Positions 42,152 to 51,822 of a DNA stretch of 64,000 nucleotides are shown here, one piece after another. The stretch lies in contig CACZGH010000017.1 of NCBI GenBank assembly GCA_902780635.1, forward strand, positions 1-64,000, read 5' to 3'. This DNA is from an uncultured Prevotellaceae bacterium (GTDB lineage Bacteria > Bacteroidota > Bacteroidia > Bacteroidales > Bacteroidaceae). Below the pieces are notes generated by a model. The model saw only the letters and a list, made by a program, of their open reading frames with translations, did no database searches and was not told the DNA's origin. How positions within the stretch are numbered: the first letter of the stretch is position 1; each line of letters begins with the position of its first letter. A program made the position numbers and the translations under genes.

Positions 42152-42796
42152 ATGAAAAGAAAAACTTCACTCTCATTGATTTCCGCCTTTCTTGTATGGA
42201 TACTGACTGCAATAACACTTGACTGTCAGGCACAAGATACACCCAACTCCCGTCAGGCGCGCCGTATGTTCGACCGCACCTATCAGATGGTGTTCGGTCC
42301 TCAAGGGTCTACCTTGCATTACGACGTCAACATCATCGGCATCTTGAAGACCAACGGCACGATATGGTATAAGGGCAAGAAGAGCAAATTCTTAGAGTCA
42401 CGCCATTGTAGCTGGAACGACGGAGTAAAAGACTACTGGGTAGACCTAAAAAAGAAAACAGTGACCCTGTATGACGCAGACTCACCGAATAAGGACAAAT
42501 ATATGAGCAAATTCACCTTCAATGCTGATGACTACAACTACTATGTGACAGACGGCAAGAAAGAAGGTTATATCATCACCCTAGAGGCGAAAAAAGGCGT
42601 GAAGGGCATCAAGCACTTGAAAGCTGTCATCGATAAGACCACCCGTGCACCTATCAGTCTGAAAATAAAGGTTCTTTGGTTTTGGACCACTGTAAAGATC
42701 TCCAATTTTCACAGTGGCAATATCAGCGATGACATTTTCAAATTCCCAGCCGAGAAATACAAGGATTTTACGATGATAGACGAACGGGGGAAATAA
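42152..42796 (+). CDS. LolA-like outer-membrane lipoprotein-sorting protein
   Basis: This 214-residue protein has a signal peptide (SLISAFLVWILTAITLDCQAQ) and a beta-rich region of the LolA/LolB type (GTIWYKGKKSKFLESRHCSW, DYWVDLKKKTVTLYD). In Bacteroidetes many such proteins are periplasmic carriers of lipid or lipoprotein of unknown specificity. Its stop lies inside a bidirectional terminator hairpin. Confidence 0.75.
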   Translation: MKRKTSLSLISAFLVWILTAITLDCQAQDTPNSRQARRMFDRTYQMVFGPQGSTLHYDVNIIGILKTNGTIWYKGKKSKFLESRHCSWNDGVKDYWVDLKKKTVTLYDADSPNKDKYMSKFTFNADDYNYYVTDGKKEGYIITLEAKKGVKGIKHLKAVIDKTTRAPISLKIKVLWFWTTVKISNFHSGNISDDIFKFPAEKYKDFTMIDERGK

Positions 42797-42806
42797 ATTC
42801 CCCCGT
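42784..42806. terminator. Bidirectional terminator
   Basis: ACGGGGG and CCCCCGT form a stem across the stop codon of the LolA-like gene, followed by ttctttattt on the plus strand. It also serves the convergent FMN-binding gene ending at 42811. Confidence 0.7.
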
Positions 42807-42810
42807 TTCT

Positions 42811-43209
42811 TTATTTATGTTTCTTAAAGTATTCCAGACCCCGCTTCACATTGGTCTTGACAGCGTCTGATGACATGGTGGCCCCCGTGACGCCATCCAC
42901 CTCTGCTTTGACGGCTTTGCTGACGGTCATGCCATCCCACTGGTTGAGGAGCTGTTTCTTCACTTTGAAGAAATACTTGGGTGTCTCCTTATTGGGCAGA
43001 GCTTCTATCTTTTGTATTTTATTGCCACTGATGTAGATTTTGAGCGGTGTATTGCTCAGATAGCCCTTGACATCCGATGTCAACGAGGTCGTGTTGATGA
43101 CAGTCTGTCCATTTTCCTTGGAAATCACTTCATCGCCCGGCATAGCACTTGCCATGACGACTACAAAACTGGCAGCAGCCAGCAATCTATAAAAACTGTT
43201 CTTTCTCAT
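42811..43209 (-). CDS. FMN-binding domain protein, secreted
   Basis: From ATG 43209 this is a 132-residue protein with a signal peptide (LLAAASFVVVMASAMPGD). The upstream ATG at 43236 falls in the promoter -7 box (43236-43243) and is not used. The C-terminal DGVTGATMSSDAVKTNVKRG is the FMN-binding signature of RnfG/NqrC-like proteins, where flavin is attached covalently to a Thr or Ser. It is a solitary periplasmic FMN carrier; its electron partner is not in the operon. Confidence 0.88.
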   Translation of the reverse strand: MRKNSFYRLLAAASFVVVMASAMPGDEVISKENGQTVINTTSLTSDVKGYLSNTPLKIYISGNKIQKIEALPNKETPKYFFKVKKQLLNQWDGMTVSKAVKAEVDGVTGATMSSDAVKTNVKRGLEYFKKHK

Positions 43210-43235
43210 TTCACTTTCTATAAAATCACGGTGCA

Positions 43236-43243
43236 AAGTTAAT
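43236..43243 (-). promoter_or_regulatory. -7 promoter element for the FMN-binding gene
   Basis: Minus strand TAACTTTG lies 26 bp before ATG 43209 and rules out the ATG at 43236. Confidence 0.65.
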
Positions 43244-43295
43244 GGTTGTTTTCCAAATAACAGACCATCCTACACATAATAAACCTTAAAAAAGG

Positions 43296-44201
43296 TCACT
43301 TCATTCCATCCACCTGATATCCGGCGTTTCTCAAAAGGGTCAAAACACCTTTTTCCCCAACGAGATGAGCGGCACCAACGGCAAAAAGGGTAGATGTCTC
43401 CGCCATGATGGCGGGCATCTTTTTGACCCAGTCTGCATTGCGGTCGTATATCAAGATGTTTTCCTCCTCCTCTCTGGAGTCGCAGCTGTTTCCCAATTTC
43501 TCATCAGTTATGGTTTTTATACGCTCCAGGTCTTGTGAGAAATAAGCTTTGATAATTTCTTCTGTCACGTGTAGTTGATAGTCTTTGTTGTCTACCATAC
43601 ACATCAAGAGTTGCTTCTGCCTATCAAGAGTAGTGCTCAGGAAGAGGGCCTTCACCTGTTGATCGACCGTCTCAAGGCCCATGATTTTCTTGCCTTTCTC
43701 TGCTCCCGCCGTCTGTAGATAGTCATCAATCCCATCGTTGGCATTGGATCCGGGATGAACTTTCATATACATCATCAACGTAAGTTGAGTGGAGATGGCC
43801 TGGGGTGTCATTTTACCCAGCTGGCTTCCCACCATAGGATTGGTGAGGTCTACACCCATCAACTCTTTCATAAGGGCATTGAGCCGGCCCTGTTCTTCTT
43901 CTGACAGCAGTGACTGCAGAGTCTGCCCCTCTGGCAGCAGCATGGCTTGCGTCATTTTTATGACATTCTCCTGCGACCTAAGCAACGACATATCCAATTC
44001 GCCACACACCTGCCCCACCTCATCGATGGTTGCTCTGAGTCCAGGAATGGAGTCGACGTATGCAGATGGCGCCAAATGATAAGTACCCACAATATACGAA
44101 GGTTTCTCCAGATTGTTGCCCGATATACGGTAGAGCAACTGGGCCTGGACTGTCATTGTCATCAAGAAGACGGTCCATAATATAAATGCTTTTTTTCTCA
44201 T
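43296..44201 (-). CDS. TraB/GumN family protein, secreted
   Basis: From ATG 44201 this is a 301-residue protein with a signal peptide (KKAFILWTVFLMTMTVQAQ). The longer frame from 44387 runs through the preceding gene and is rejected. The TraB/GumN (TIKI-like) signature is visible as YIVGTYHLAP near the N terminus and FAVGAAHLVGEKG near the C terminus. Members are thought to be metal-dependent proteases or hydrolases; the bacterial substrate is unknown. It lies downstream of a lipoprotein gene with a terminator-like hairpin between them. Confidence 0.85.
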   Translation of the reverse strand: MRKKAFILWTVFLMTMTVQAQLLYRISGNNLEKPSYIVGTYHLAPSAYVDSIPGLRATIDEVGQVCGELDMSLLRSQENVIKMTQAMLLPEGQTLQSLLSEEEQGRLNALMKELMGVDLTNPMVGSQLGKMTPQAISTQLTLMMYMKVHPGSNANDGIDDYLQTAGAEKGKKIMGLETVDQQVKALFLSTTLDRQKQLLMCMVDNKDYQLHVTEEIIKAYFSQDLERIKTITDEKLGNSCDSREEEENILIYDRNADWVKKMPAIMAETSTLFAVGAAHLVGEKGVLTLLRNAGYQVDGMK

Positions 44202-44228
44202 CTTGATACCTATATATGGTGATAAAAG

Positions 44229-44258
44229 AGCCTTCACCCTTGTTAGGAGGATGAAGGC
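44229..44258 (-). terminator. Terminator after the lipoprotein gene
   Basis: On the minus strand AGCCTTCATCC and GGGTGAAGGCT form a stem followed by CTTTTATC. Confidence 0.6.
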
Positions 44259-44292
44259 TTCGTGTCTCATTATTGATAAAGAGTGTGATGAT

Positions 44293-45084
44293 TTACTCAG
44301 CTGTCTCCTCCGAGGCTTTGTTGAGATACTCATGGATTTCCTCCGGAGAGATCTCCATGTAAGTCTCAGTGCCCGACTTGGTGGCATAACGGAACACGAG
44401 TCCTGATTTCATCTCATCGAGTACGGGGAGCAACATGGAGAGATTGATAGCGGCATTCTTGATTTTCTCGTCCACATTCTCTCTTGACTTCACGATCTTA
44501 TTTCTGAGGTCATCGAATTTGATGACTTTCTCATCGATGCCAATGAAGAATGTCTCAGAACCGCTGACCATTCTCACTCTGTTGAGTTTCAGACCTTCTG
44601 CGATATCCATTGGGAGCTGACCGCCAATCTGCTGATTGTAAAGCTGAAGGAGAAGCGGTGCATAGTTGCCCTGAGCGGCGAGGAACTCTCCATGAATTCT
44701 CTTCACTTCGTCAGCAGCTGCCTGAACTTCAATAGGTTGTCCCTCTGCGTTCAAGTTGCACTTCAATCCGAATTCATTGTCAACAATCAGTTTGAAAAGT
44801 TCGGGATTGCTACGCTGAAGTTCAAAAGCAAGATATTTAGCGATAAGGTTCTTGTCCACCTTGTCACCAGAGACGAGTCCTGGAAGCGGATTAACGGCAA
44901 ACTCCACCATTTCCTCACCCATAGTAATGCCTGTAGCCTCGCCGAGGGTGGGCAGAGTGATAGGACAGAACTTAGCAGCCTCTTCTACTGCAGTTTTGAG
45001 TGCAGAAGTGTCTTTACAACCTGTCAGCGTAAGAGCGGACAGACAAACAAACATAGCAATTGCTAAACGAAATGTTTTTTTCAT
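44293..45084 (-). CDS. Hypothetical lipoprotein
   Basis: This 263-residue protein has a lipoprotein signal peptide with lipobox LTGC (Cys23). The mature part is mostly helical and acidic, with no motif I recognise. It ends with EEIHEYLNKASEETAE. It is expressed from a -7 box at 45138-45145 and followed by a hairpin terminator before the TraB gene. Confidence 0.8.
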   Translation of the reverse strand: MKKTFRLAIAMFVCLSALTLTGCKDTSALKTAVEEAAKFCPITLPTLGEATGITMGEEMVEFAVNPLPGLVSGDKVDKNLIAKYLAFELQRSNPELFKLIVDNEFGLKCNLNAEGQPIEVQAAADEVKRIHGEFLAAQGNYAPLLLQLYNQQIGGQLPMDIAEGLKLNRVRMVSGSETFFIGIDEKVIKFDDLRNKIVKSRENVDEKIKNAAINLSMLLPVLDEMKSGLVFRYATKSGTETYMEISPEEIHEYLNKASEETAE

Positions 45085-45137
45085 AATTGATAAAGATTTA
45101 GAAAATAAAGTTTTGTTCCAATTCTATTATTAGAATG

Positions 45138-45145
45138 CAAAAATA
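45138..45145 (-). promoter_or_regulatory. -7 promoter element for the lipoprotein gene
   Basis: Minus strand TATTTTTG lies 53 bp before the start at 45084. Confidence 0.6.
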
Positions 45146-45190
45146 CGCATTTTATTGAAAGAAGCCCCTTAAAATATCCAAAAAAAATCA

Positions 45191-45198
45191 TAACTTTG
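45191..45198 (+). promoter_or_regulatory. -7 promoter element for the histidine phosphatase
   Basis: TAACTTTG matches the consensus, 60 bp before the start at 45259. Confidence 0.6.
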
Positions 45199-45258
45199 CA
45201 AAAACAAAGGATGTTGTAACATTATTGTCATCAAACCATCATAAAAAACCTCTAAACA

Positions 45259-46545
45259 ATGAAAAAACACTTCGCCTTATTGACCCTTTTGCTGTGTGTC
45301 GGCACTTTGTCTGCTCAGTTGTCCAAGCAAGAAATCAGGGAGAATGTCACCCGTTCTGGTGCCAACTACTTCGCCTATCCTGGTCCTCAACAAGATAGCC
45401 TAACCCCAGCCCCCGCTGGGTATGTGCCTTACTATATCAGCCATTATGGCAGGCACGGCTCACGCTATCTCATCACCGACGATGACTACGACTTGGCCTA
45501 CCGTATCCTGCTACGGGGTGACTCTGCCGGACAGTTGACCCCATTCGGCAAAGACGTATTGCGGCGTGTGGTCATGGTTCGCGAAGAGGCACGTAAGCGT
45601 TACGGAGAATTGACCCTTCGCGGAGCAGAACAGCATCGTGGCATTGCCAGGAGGATGTATGAGCGTTTCCCTGAAGTTTTCGAGGGTAAGACCCATATTG
45701 ATGCCAAGAGCACTGTGGTGATCAGGTGCATTCTGTCCATGGAGAATGCCCTGCAGGAGTTGTACGCCCTCAACCCCGATCTTGATATCCGCCATGACGC
45801 CAGCGAGCACGACATGTGGTATATGAACTTCAACGACCCTGAGCTGAATAAAAAGAAAATGCCGGAAGAGGTCCAGCGAGCTTACGATGAGTTCTGTAAG
45901 AAACACCAGAAAAACGACCGCATCATGCGGCAGCTGTTCAAGAGTGAAACTTATTGGAAGAAGAACGTGGACAGCCAAGACCTGGCCTACCATCTATACA
46001 AGTTAGCGTCCAATCTTCAAAGCAGTGAGCTACGCCGTGAAATCACCCTCTACGATATCTTCAACGAAGAAGAGATATACAATCTCTGGCTTCAGACCAA
46101 CGCCTGGTGGTATATCAATTTCGGTCCATGTCCGCTCAATGGCGGCGTTTCGCCCTACTCACAGCGCAATCTGCTGCGTGTCATGCTCGACGAGGCCGAC
46201 AGTTGTCTGCAACAGCCCCACCCTGGAGCCTCTCTGCGATATGGCCATGAAGTGTGTGTGATGCCTCTCGTCTGTCTGCTTGAACTAGACAACTACGGCC
46301 AAGCCATCGATGACCTGGAACAGCTCGATGATGCAGGATGGTGGTGCTACCGCATCTTCCCTATGGCTTGCAACGTGCAGATGATTTTCTACCGTCCACA
46401 AAATGGTGACGGCGACATTCTGATGAAGGTGTTGCTTAATGAGAATGAAGCTCGTCTGCCACTGAAAGCCGTTAGTGGACCGTATTATAGATGGGATGAC
46501 TTCAAGTATTACTTTAACATGAAATTAGCTTCGTACAAAAATTAG
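45259..46545 (+). CDS. Histidine-type phosphatase, secreted (possible MINPP-like phytase)
   Basis: This 428-residue protein has a signal peptide (FALLTLLLCVGTLSAQ) and the histidine acid phosphatase signature YISHYGRHGSRY, whose histidine is phosphorylated during catalysis. The distal catalytic HE motif is in LRYGHEVCVMP, typical of multiple inositol polyphosphate phosphatase-type enzymes rather than the HD of classical phytases. It probably releases phosphate from inositol phosphates or other organic phosphates in the periplasm. Confidence 0.88.
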   Translation: MKKHFALLTLLLCVGTLSAQLSKQEIRENVTRSGANYFAYPGPQQDSLTPAPAGYVPYYISHYGRHGSRYLITDDDYDLAYRILLRGDSAGQLTPFGKDVLRRVVMVREEARKRYGELTLRGAEQHRGIARRMYERFPEVFEGKTHIDAKSTVVIRCILSMENALQELYALNPDLDIRHDASEHDMWYMNFNDPELNKKKMPEEVQRAYDEFCKKHQKNDRIMRQLFKSETYWKKNVDSQDLAYHLYKLASNLQSSELRREITLYDIFNEEEIYNLWLQTNAWWYINFGPCPLNGGVSPYSQRNLLRVMLDEADSCLQQPHPGASLRYGHEVCVMPLVCLLELDNYGQAIDDLEQLDDAGWWCYRIFPMACNVQMIFYRPQNGDGDILMKVLLNENEARLPLKAVSGPYYRWDDFKYYFNMKLASYKN

Positions 46546-46736
46546 AACACACCTCAACTTTTACTTGTTGAGAGGAGTTAACTTCTTAACTTCCGAAACA
46601 TGAGTAAATGAAAAAAGCGCGGCGCTACACAGCGACACGCTCATTCAGAAAAGTATTATGTTCAGATTGATAGTACACCCTTAAAACGAGGATTTCGGAA
46701 AACCTTGCACCGAAAAACGTTAAAAAATATAAATTT

Positions 46737-47867
46737 TTAAAACAGTCTATCTTTTTGGATGAATTTTTTCAGTTTCGCCTTGGGTATGAGGAAATGTGAG
46801 ATGCCATCGGCGTAAGCTCCTATCTGATAGGGCTGAAAGCTGAACACCACATAATCATCGAAGATGGCAGCCTGAGGCATGTCACAGTCGCCGATGTCAT
46901 GCCCTTGACGCCTCATCTCTTCTTCAAGCACTGCCTTGACCTCCTGCTCCGTGCCGAAGCGGAAGAGATTCCAGTTTTTCACCACTTCCTGTTTTTTCAT
47001 GTCGAACGTGATATAGCGCTCTATCGGGAAGTCGTGAGCGCCATATGCGTAGAAATTGGTGGAAATAAAGAGCGTGACGAACCGATCGCTGACAAAGCGC
47101 GGCGAGATGAAGATGCGCAGATAACTGAGTGGGAATGAGAAGTCGAGGTTTTTTAGATAATACACCTGCCTCATATACAAATCCCGGAAGTGGTCGGCTA
47201 TGCCCTGAGCGTCGTTGATGTCGTCTATCTCGAAAGCCTCGGGATGCTGTTTTCGTAGCACAGCCGTGGGCAATGTGTTCTCGTCGACATTCTTTTCCAA
47301 ATAGACATCATCATAATAGAGCATGTCCATATTGGTGAAGGTGTCGATATAGTTGATCATCCAAAATCTCAGATAGTCCCATTTCTCCCCCTGAGCCGTG
47401 GGGAAATCCATCAGTAGTTTAAAACCGAAATTATTGGTGTCGCATGCCTTGAAATTGCAGGGCGACTCTGTTTCACATCGTGTGAAGAGATGGGGGTATT
47501 TGTTGTCGACAAACATGCTATCAGCCTTGAGGCTGCTCAGCGGCCTACGCAGGTCCTCACACCCCAGCCGGGCACAGATATCTCCATGCTGATAGAGTGT
47601 GTCGGCCGGTACAGCAGGACCGATGATAAACGTCTCTCGTGCCTCGGAGATCAAAGACAAAAAATGCACTCTCTCATAATCCTCATAGAGGAGGTAATAT
47701 TCCATACCATTGATATTCATGAGCGAGTCGGAAGTGGCATTTCTGACATCCTCAACGAATCCAGCATATTCCTGTGCAACAGACACTTGCGAGCCTGTAG
47801 TCAGCCAAATCCATACAAATAGTCTGAGTAAAACAGAAGACTTATCAAAACTGCCTTTCATCATCAT
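46737..47867 (-). CDS. Secreted DUF3298-domain protein
   Basis: This 376-residue protein has a signal peptide (LLRLFVWIWLTTGSQVSVAQ); any of three clustered ATGs could be the start. The C-terminal half fits the DUF3298/RsiV-like fold: YAYGAHDFPIERYITFDMKK, VKAVLEEEMRRQG and VVFSFQPYQIGAYADGISHF. RsiV-type domains can bind lysozyme or other ligands, but no sigma-factor gene is adjacent. A variant -7 box (TAATTTCG on the minus strand, 47905-47912) lies upstream. Confidence 0.8.
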   Translation of the reverse strand: MMMKGSFDKSSVLLRLFVWIWLTTGSQVSVAQEYAGFVEDVRNATSDSLMNINGMEYYLLYEDYERVHFLSLISEARETFIIGPAVPADTLYQHGDICARLGCEDLRRPLSSLKADSMFVDNKYPHLFTRCETESPCNFKACDTNNFGFKLLMDFPTAQGEKWDYLRFWMINYIDTFTNMDMLYYDDVYLEKNVDENTLPTAVLRKQHPEAFEIDDINDAQGIADHFRDLYMRQVYYLKNLDFSFPLSYLRIFISPRFVSDRFVTLFISTNFYAYGAHDFPIERYITFDMKKQEVVKNWNLFRFGTEQEVKAVLEEEMRRQGHDIGDCDMPQAAIFDDYVVFSFQPYQIGAYADGISHFLIPKAKLKKFIQKDRLF

Positions 47868-48008
47868 TCATTCATTCTCCAATACATTTCCAAAGAATAG
47901 CGTGCGAAATTACGCTATTTTTTATTGATTTGGAAAAAAGTAGGCCATTATTTTGAGCCAACTATTGTTAAATTTTGCAAAACCAAAAAACAGGGTATGT
48001 TCTACGCC

Positions 48009-49109
48009 TTAAGAGAAACGATTGACTGCCTCTGCCACCCGTCTTGCCTCCTCCCATGTGAGTTCTGGTCCAACAGGCAGGCTCAAAACCGTGTCATGGA
48101 TGCGTTCTGTGACAGGCAACACCACCCTGCTCCACTCTTCGTAGCACTTCTGATGATGTGGCGGAATAGGATAATGCACCTGTGTCTCTATCCCCTGCGA
48201 GAGAAGATATTGTTGGAGACGGTCACGATCGGGGCAGAGAATAGGAAAGAGGTGCCACACGTTTTGCTCTTCCGGTATGACAATGGGCAAAGACACCAGA
48301 GGTTGATGGATAGACTGGTAGTAATAAGCGGCGAGGCGTCGACGCCGTGCGTTCTCTTCATCCAAATACTGAAGTCGCACATTGAGCACCGCTGCCTGCA
48401 TCTCATCAAGGCGGCTATTTCGTCCTTTGTAGTCGAAGACATATTTTTGAGATGAGCCATAGTTACGCATTGCTCTCACACAGGCAGCCAATGTCTCATC
48501 GTCGGTGGTCACCGCCCCGGCGTCTCCCATAGCGCCTAGGTTCTTAGTGGGATAAAAGCTATGTGCAGCCGCATGTCCCAATGAGCCCGTTTTATGCCCA
48601 TTGTAGGAGCATCCGTGTGCTTGTGCGTTGTCTTCGACAAGCAACAAATGGTATTTTTTGCAGATGTTCTCCAACTGCTCACCATAAGCGCATCTGCCAT
48701 ACAGGTGAACCGTGAGAATGGACCGTGTACGTTGCGTCATTTTCTCCTCTATACGCGAGGGGTCTATCAGCAATGTGTCCATTTCCGGCTCCACGAGCAC
48801 CGGTGTCAGTCCACACTCAGAGATAGCAAGGATGGAGGCAATATATGTATTGGCTGGCACGATGACCTCATCTCCTGGCTTCATCCAGCCCAGTTGGATA
48901 TAGGCCCTGTATATCAGGACGATGGCATCCAGTCCGTTACCTACACCAACACAAAACTTGGTGCTGATGTAGGCGGCATACTGTTGCTCAAACAGAGTCA
49001 CTTGTCTGCCCAACACATACCACCCACCGTCTATCACCTCACACACCGCCTTCTTGATTTCATCGGCATGCAGAGAGGTGCGTTTTTTGAGACTTAAAAA
49101 TTCTATCAT
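48009..49109 (-). CDS. DegT/DnrJ/EryC1 sugar aminotransferase
   Basis: This 366-residue PLP enzyme of the sugar aminotransferase family carries the PLP-binding Lys189 in HSFYPTKNLGAMGDAG. The N-terminal VGVGNGLDAIVL and the central VEDNAQAHGCSYNG match the family. It most resembles QdtB/FdtB-type enzymes that aminate the 3-keto position of dTDP-6-deoxyhexoses for surface polysaccharides. It stands alone between unrelated genes, although rfbC and ugd lie 12 kb away. The promoter is the -7 box at 49154-49161. Confidence 0.88.
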   Translation of the reverse strand: MIEFLSLKKRTSLHADEIKKAVCEVIDGGWYVLGRQVTLFEQQYAAYISTKFCVGVGNGLDAIVLIYRAYIQLGWMKPGDEVIVPANTYIASILAISECGLTPVLVEPEMDTLLIDPSRIEEKMTQRTRSILTVHLYGRCAYGEQLENICKKYHLLLVEDNAQAHGCSYNGHKTGSLGHAAAHSFYPTKNLGAMGDAGAVTTDDETLAACVRAMRNYGSSQKYVFDYKGRNSRLDEMQAAVLNVRLQYLDEENARRRRLAAYYYQSIHQPLVSLPIVIPEEQNVWHLFPILCPDRDRLQQYLLSQGIETQVHYPIPPHHQKCYEEWSRVVLPVTERIHDTVLSLPVGPELTWEEARRVAEAVNRFS

Positions 49110-49153
49110 GATGACTTATTGTTCGCAAGAGCTCAACTTCATGAAATCGGTTG

Positions 49154-49161
49154 CAAAAATA
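49154..49161 (-). promoter_or_regulatory. -7 promoter element for the aminotransferase
   Basis: Minus strand TATTTTTG lies 44 bp before the start at 49109. Confidence 0.6.
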
Positions 49162-49292
49162 CAAAAAATGTGAAACAAAAACTCCTTATACTATAACTAT
49201 TTGAAAAAAACATTTGATGCATCATCTGTATCCGAATCAAGTGACAACCTAAAAAAAAGCACTATATATTTTCCCATTTGAATCATTCTTTA

Positions 49293-49300
49293 TAATTTTG
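49293..49300 (+). promoter_or_regulatory. -7 promoter element for murF-alr
   Basis: TAATTTTG lies 35 bp before ATG 49336. Confidence 0.6.
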
Positions 49301-49335
49301 CACCTCAGAATGAGGATAAATTGGACTTATCAACT

Positions 49336-51810
49336 ATGACATACACAATAGACAAAATTGCGTCACTGACAGGAGCACACCGTTTTGGCGACTCTGAAGC
49401 TGACGTAGAATGGTTGCTCACAGACAGCCGTTCGCTGAGTTTTCCTGAAACAACTTTGTTTTTCGCTTTGAAGAGTGAGCGCAACGACGCCCACCGCTAT
49501 ATCCCCGAGCTGTACCGACGTGGTGTGAAAAACTATGTGGTGGAGCGTTTGCCCGAAGGCTGGCGTGAGCACTACCCGGACTGCAACTTCCTGCGTGTGG
49601 AGAACACGCTGACCGCCCTGCAGCGTCTGGCAGAGCGCCATCGTGACAGTTTCAACATCCCCATTATAGGCATCACGGGCAGCAATGGTAAGACCGTAGT
49701 GAAAGAATGGCTTTATCAGTTGCTCTCCCCTTCGATGACAGTGACACGTTCACCGCGCAGCTATAACTCGCAGATTGGTGTTCCCCTGTCGGTGTGGTTG
49801 CTCAACAGCCACAGCCAAGTAGGCATCTTCGAGGCAGGTATCAGTCAGCCTGGCGAGATGTCAGCACTTTGCGATATCATCCAACCCACCATTGGTGTTC
49901 TGACCAACCTGGGATCCGCCCACCAGGAAAACTTCGACAGCATTGAGCACAAATGTCTTGAGAAGCTGGCACTCTTCAAAGATGCCAAAGTATTGATTTA
50001 CAATGCTGACGACCCGGTCATCAACCGCACATTAGCCACTTCCGGTTTTCATGGCGAGCGGCTCTGCTGGTCACAGACAGACACCACTGTCGCTATGTTT
50101 ATCCGTCACATCAACAAACAAGGATCATCGACCACCATAGAGTATCAGTATCAAGGAGCCGTTTCTTCCTACACGATTCCCTTCATCGACGAGGCCTCCA
50201 TCACCAACTCTATTATCTGTGCCACCGTAGCACTCTACTTAAGCATAGACACAGCGCTGTTGTCCACCCGTATGCGCACTTTGGAGCCTGTGGCCATGCG
50301 CTTAGAGGTGAAAGAGGGTCGTAACGGATGTACCCTCATCAATGACTCATACAACTCCGACCTCAAGTCTCTCGACATCGCCCTTGACTTTATGAGCCGC
50401 CGTCCCGACCATCAGAATAGGAAGCGCACACTGATACTGAGTGATATCTATCAGAGTGGAGTCAGCGCAGAAGAACTGTACCGCCAAGTATCCGACCTGG
50501 CCGTCGAGCGTGGCATAGAGAAATTCATCGGTATCGGTCCTGAGATCTCTTCACAAAAGGACAAGGTAGCCATCGCAGACAAGGCATTCTTCGACGACTG
50601 CGATGCGTTGATTTCCAGCGACACCTTCGCCTCTCTCCACGATGAGGTGATCTTGCTCAAAGGAGCTAGACGGTTCAGTTTTGACCATCTGACAGAGTTG
50701 CTTGAGCAGCGCGTACATGAGACCATCCTGGAGGTGAACCTCAACGCTGTGGTAGCCAACCTGAACTACTATCGCAGTATGCTGAAGCCCACCACCAAAA
50801 TCGTGTGCATGATCAAGGCCAACGGCTATGGTACTGGTGCTGTGGAAATCGCCAAAACACTTCAAGACCACCGTGTGGACTACTTAGCTGTGGCTGTGGC
50901 CGACGAGGGTGTAACCCTCCGCAAGAACGGCATCACCTGCAATATCATGGTGATGAACCCCGAGATGAGTTCATTCAAGACCCTTTTCGACTATGAACTC
51001 GAGCCAGAAGTGTACAGTTTCAGACTGCTCGACGCTCTCGTAAATGCTGCCAGCAAAGAAGGTATCACCGGCTATCCCGTACACATCAAGCTTGACACAG
51101 GCATGCACCGACTTGGCTTTAACCCTCTCACCGAAATTGACCGTCTCATTGACCAGCTGACTCATCAAGACGCTATCCTGCCCCGGTCGGTATTCTCTCA
51201 TTTTGTTGGTTCTGACAGCGATGGCTTTGATGAGTTCTCCACCAAACAATATGAACGGTTTATTTATGGAAGCCAACGGCTCCAGGCTGCCTATTCCCAC
51301 AAGATACTTCGCCACATAGACAACAGCGCCGGCATCGAGCATTTCCCTGAGCGGCAGTTGGACATGTGCCGTCTGGGACTTGGGCTTTACGGTGTCAGCA
51401 GCCGTGACAATCGCATCCTGCACACAGTGAGCACCCTGAAGACCACCATTCTTCAACTGCGCCATGTGCCCAAGGAAGACACGGTGGGCTACAGCCGTAA
51501 AGGTATACTCACCCGCGACAGTGTGATAGCTGCCATCCCAATAGGCTATGCCGACGGTCTGAACCGCGGTTTGGGCCGTGGCAGATGCTACTGTCTTGTC
51601 AATGGCCGGAAAGCTCCCTATATCGGCAACATCTGCATGGATGTAGCCATGATCGACGTGACCGACATCGACTGCCATGAGGGAGACAGTGTGGAAATCT
51701 TCGGTGAGCACCTGCCTGTGACCGTCCTTTCAGACACCTTAGGCACGATACCCTATGAGATTTTCACCTCTGTGAGCGACCGTGTGAAACGTATTTATTA
51801 TCAAGATTAA
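49336..51810 (+). CDS. Bifunctional MurF ligase / alanine racemase
   Basis: This 824-residue fusion (from ATG 49336; a TTG at 49321 is an alternative) joins two steps of peptidoglycan precursor supply. Residues about 1-450 are MurF, which adds D-Ala-D-Ala to UDP-MurNAc-tripeptide, with the ATP loop GITGSNGKT. Residues about 455-824 are alanine racemase, with the PLP lysine Lys494 in MIKANGYGTGA and the second catalytic region GYSRKG...IPIGYADGL. The fusion is characteristic of Bacteroidetes. It is followed after 12 bp by yitT. Confidence 0.95.
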   Translation: MTYTIDKIASLTGAHRFGDSEADVEWLLTDSRSLSFPETTLFFALKSERNDAHRYIPELYRRGVKNYVVERLPEGWREHYPDCNFLRVENTLTALQRLAERHRDSFNIPIIGITGSNGKTVVKEWLYQLLSPSMTVTRSPRSYNSQIGVPLSVWLLNSHSQVGIFEAGISQPGEMSALCDIIQPTIGVLTNLGSAHQENFDSIEHKCLEKLALFKDAKVLIYNADDPVINRTLATSGFHGERLCWSQTDTTVAMFIRHINKQGSSTTIEYQYQGAVSSYTIPFIDEASITNSIICATVALYLSIDTALLSTRMRTLEPVAMRLEVKEGRNGCTLINDSYNSDLKSLDIALDFMSRRPDHQNRKRTLILSDIYQSGVSAEELYRQVSDLAVERGIEKFIGIGPEISSQKDKVAIADKAFFDDCDALISSDTFASLHDEVILLKGARRFSFDHLTELLEQRVHETILEVNLNAVVANLNYYRSMLKPTTKIVCMIKANGYGTGAVEIAKTLQDHRVDYLAVAVADEGVTLRKNGITCNIMVMNPEMSSFKTLFDYELEPEVYSFRLLDALVNAASKEGITGYPVHIKLDTGMHRLGFNPLTEIDRLIDQLTHQDAILPRSVFSHFVGSDSDGFDEFSTKQYERFIYGSQRLQAAYSHKILRHIDNSAGIEHFPERQLDMCRLGLGLYGVSSRDNRILHTVSTLKTTILQLRHVPKEDTVGYSRKGILTRDSVIAAIPIGYADGLNRGLGRGRCYCLVNGRKAPYIGNICMDVAMIDVTDIDCHEGDSVEIFGEHLPVTVLSDTLGTIPYEIFTSVSDRVKRIYYQD

Positions 51811-51822
51811 GCCTCCACGACC

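Noticed and set aside
43296-44387. TraB gene with the long 363-codon frame
   Set aside because: The first 62 codons run into the preceding lipoprotein gene and its terminator; the ATG at 44201 starts a clean signal peptide.
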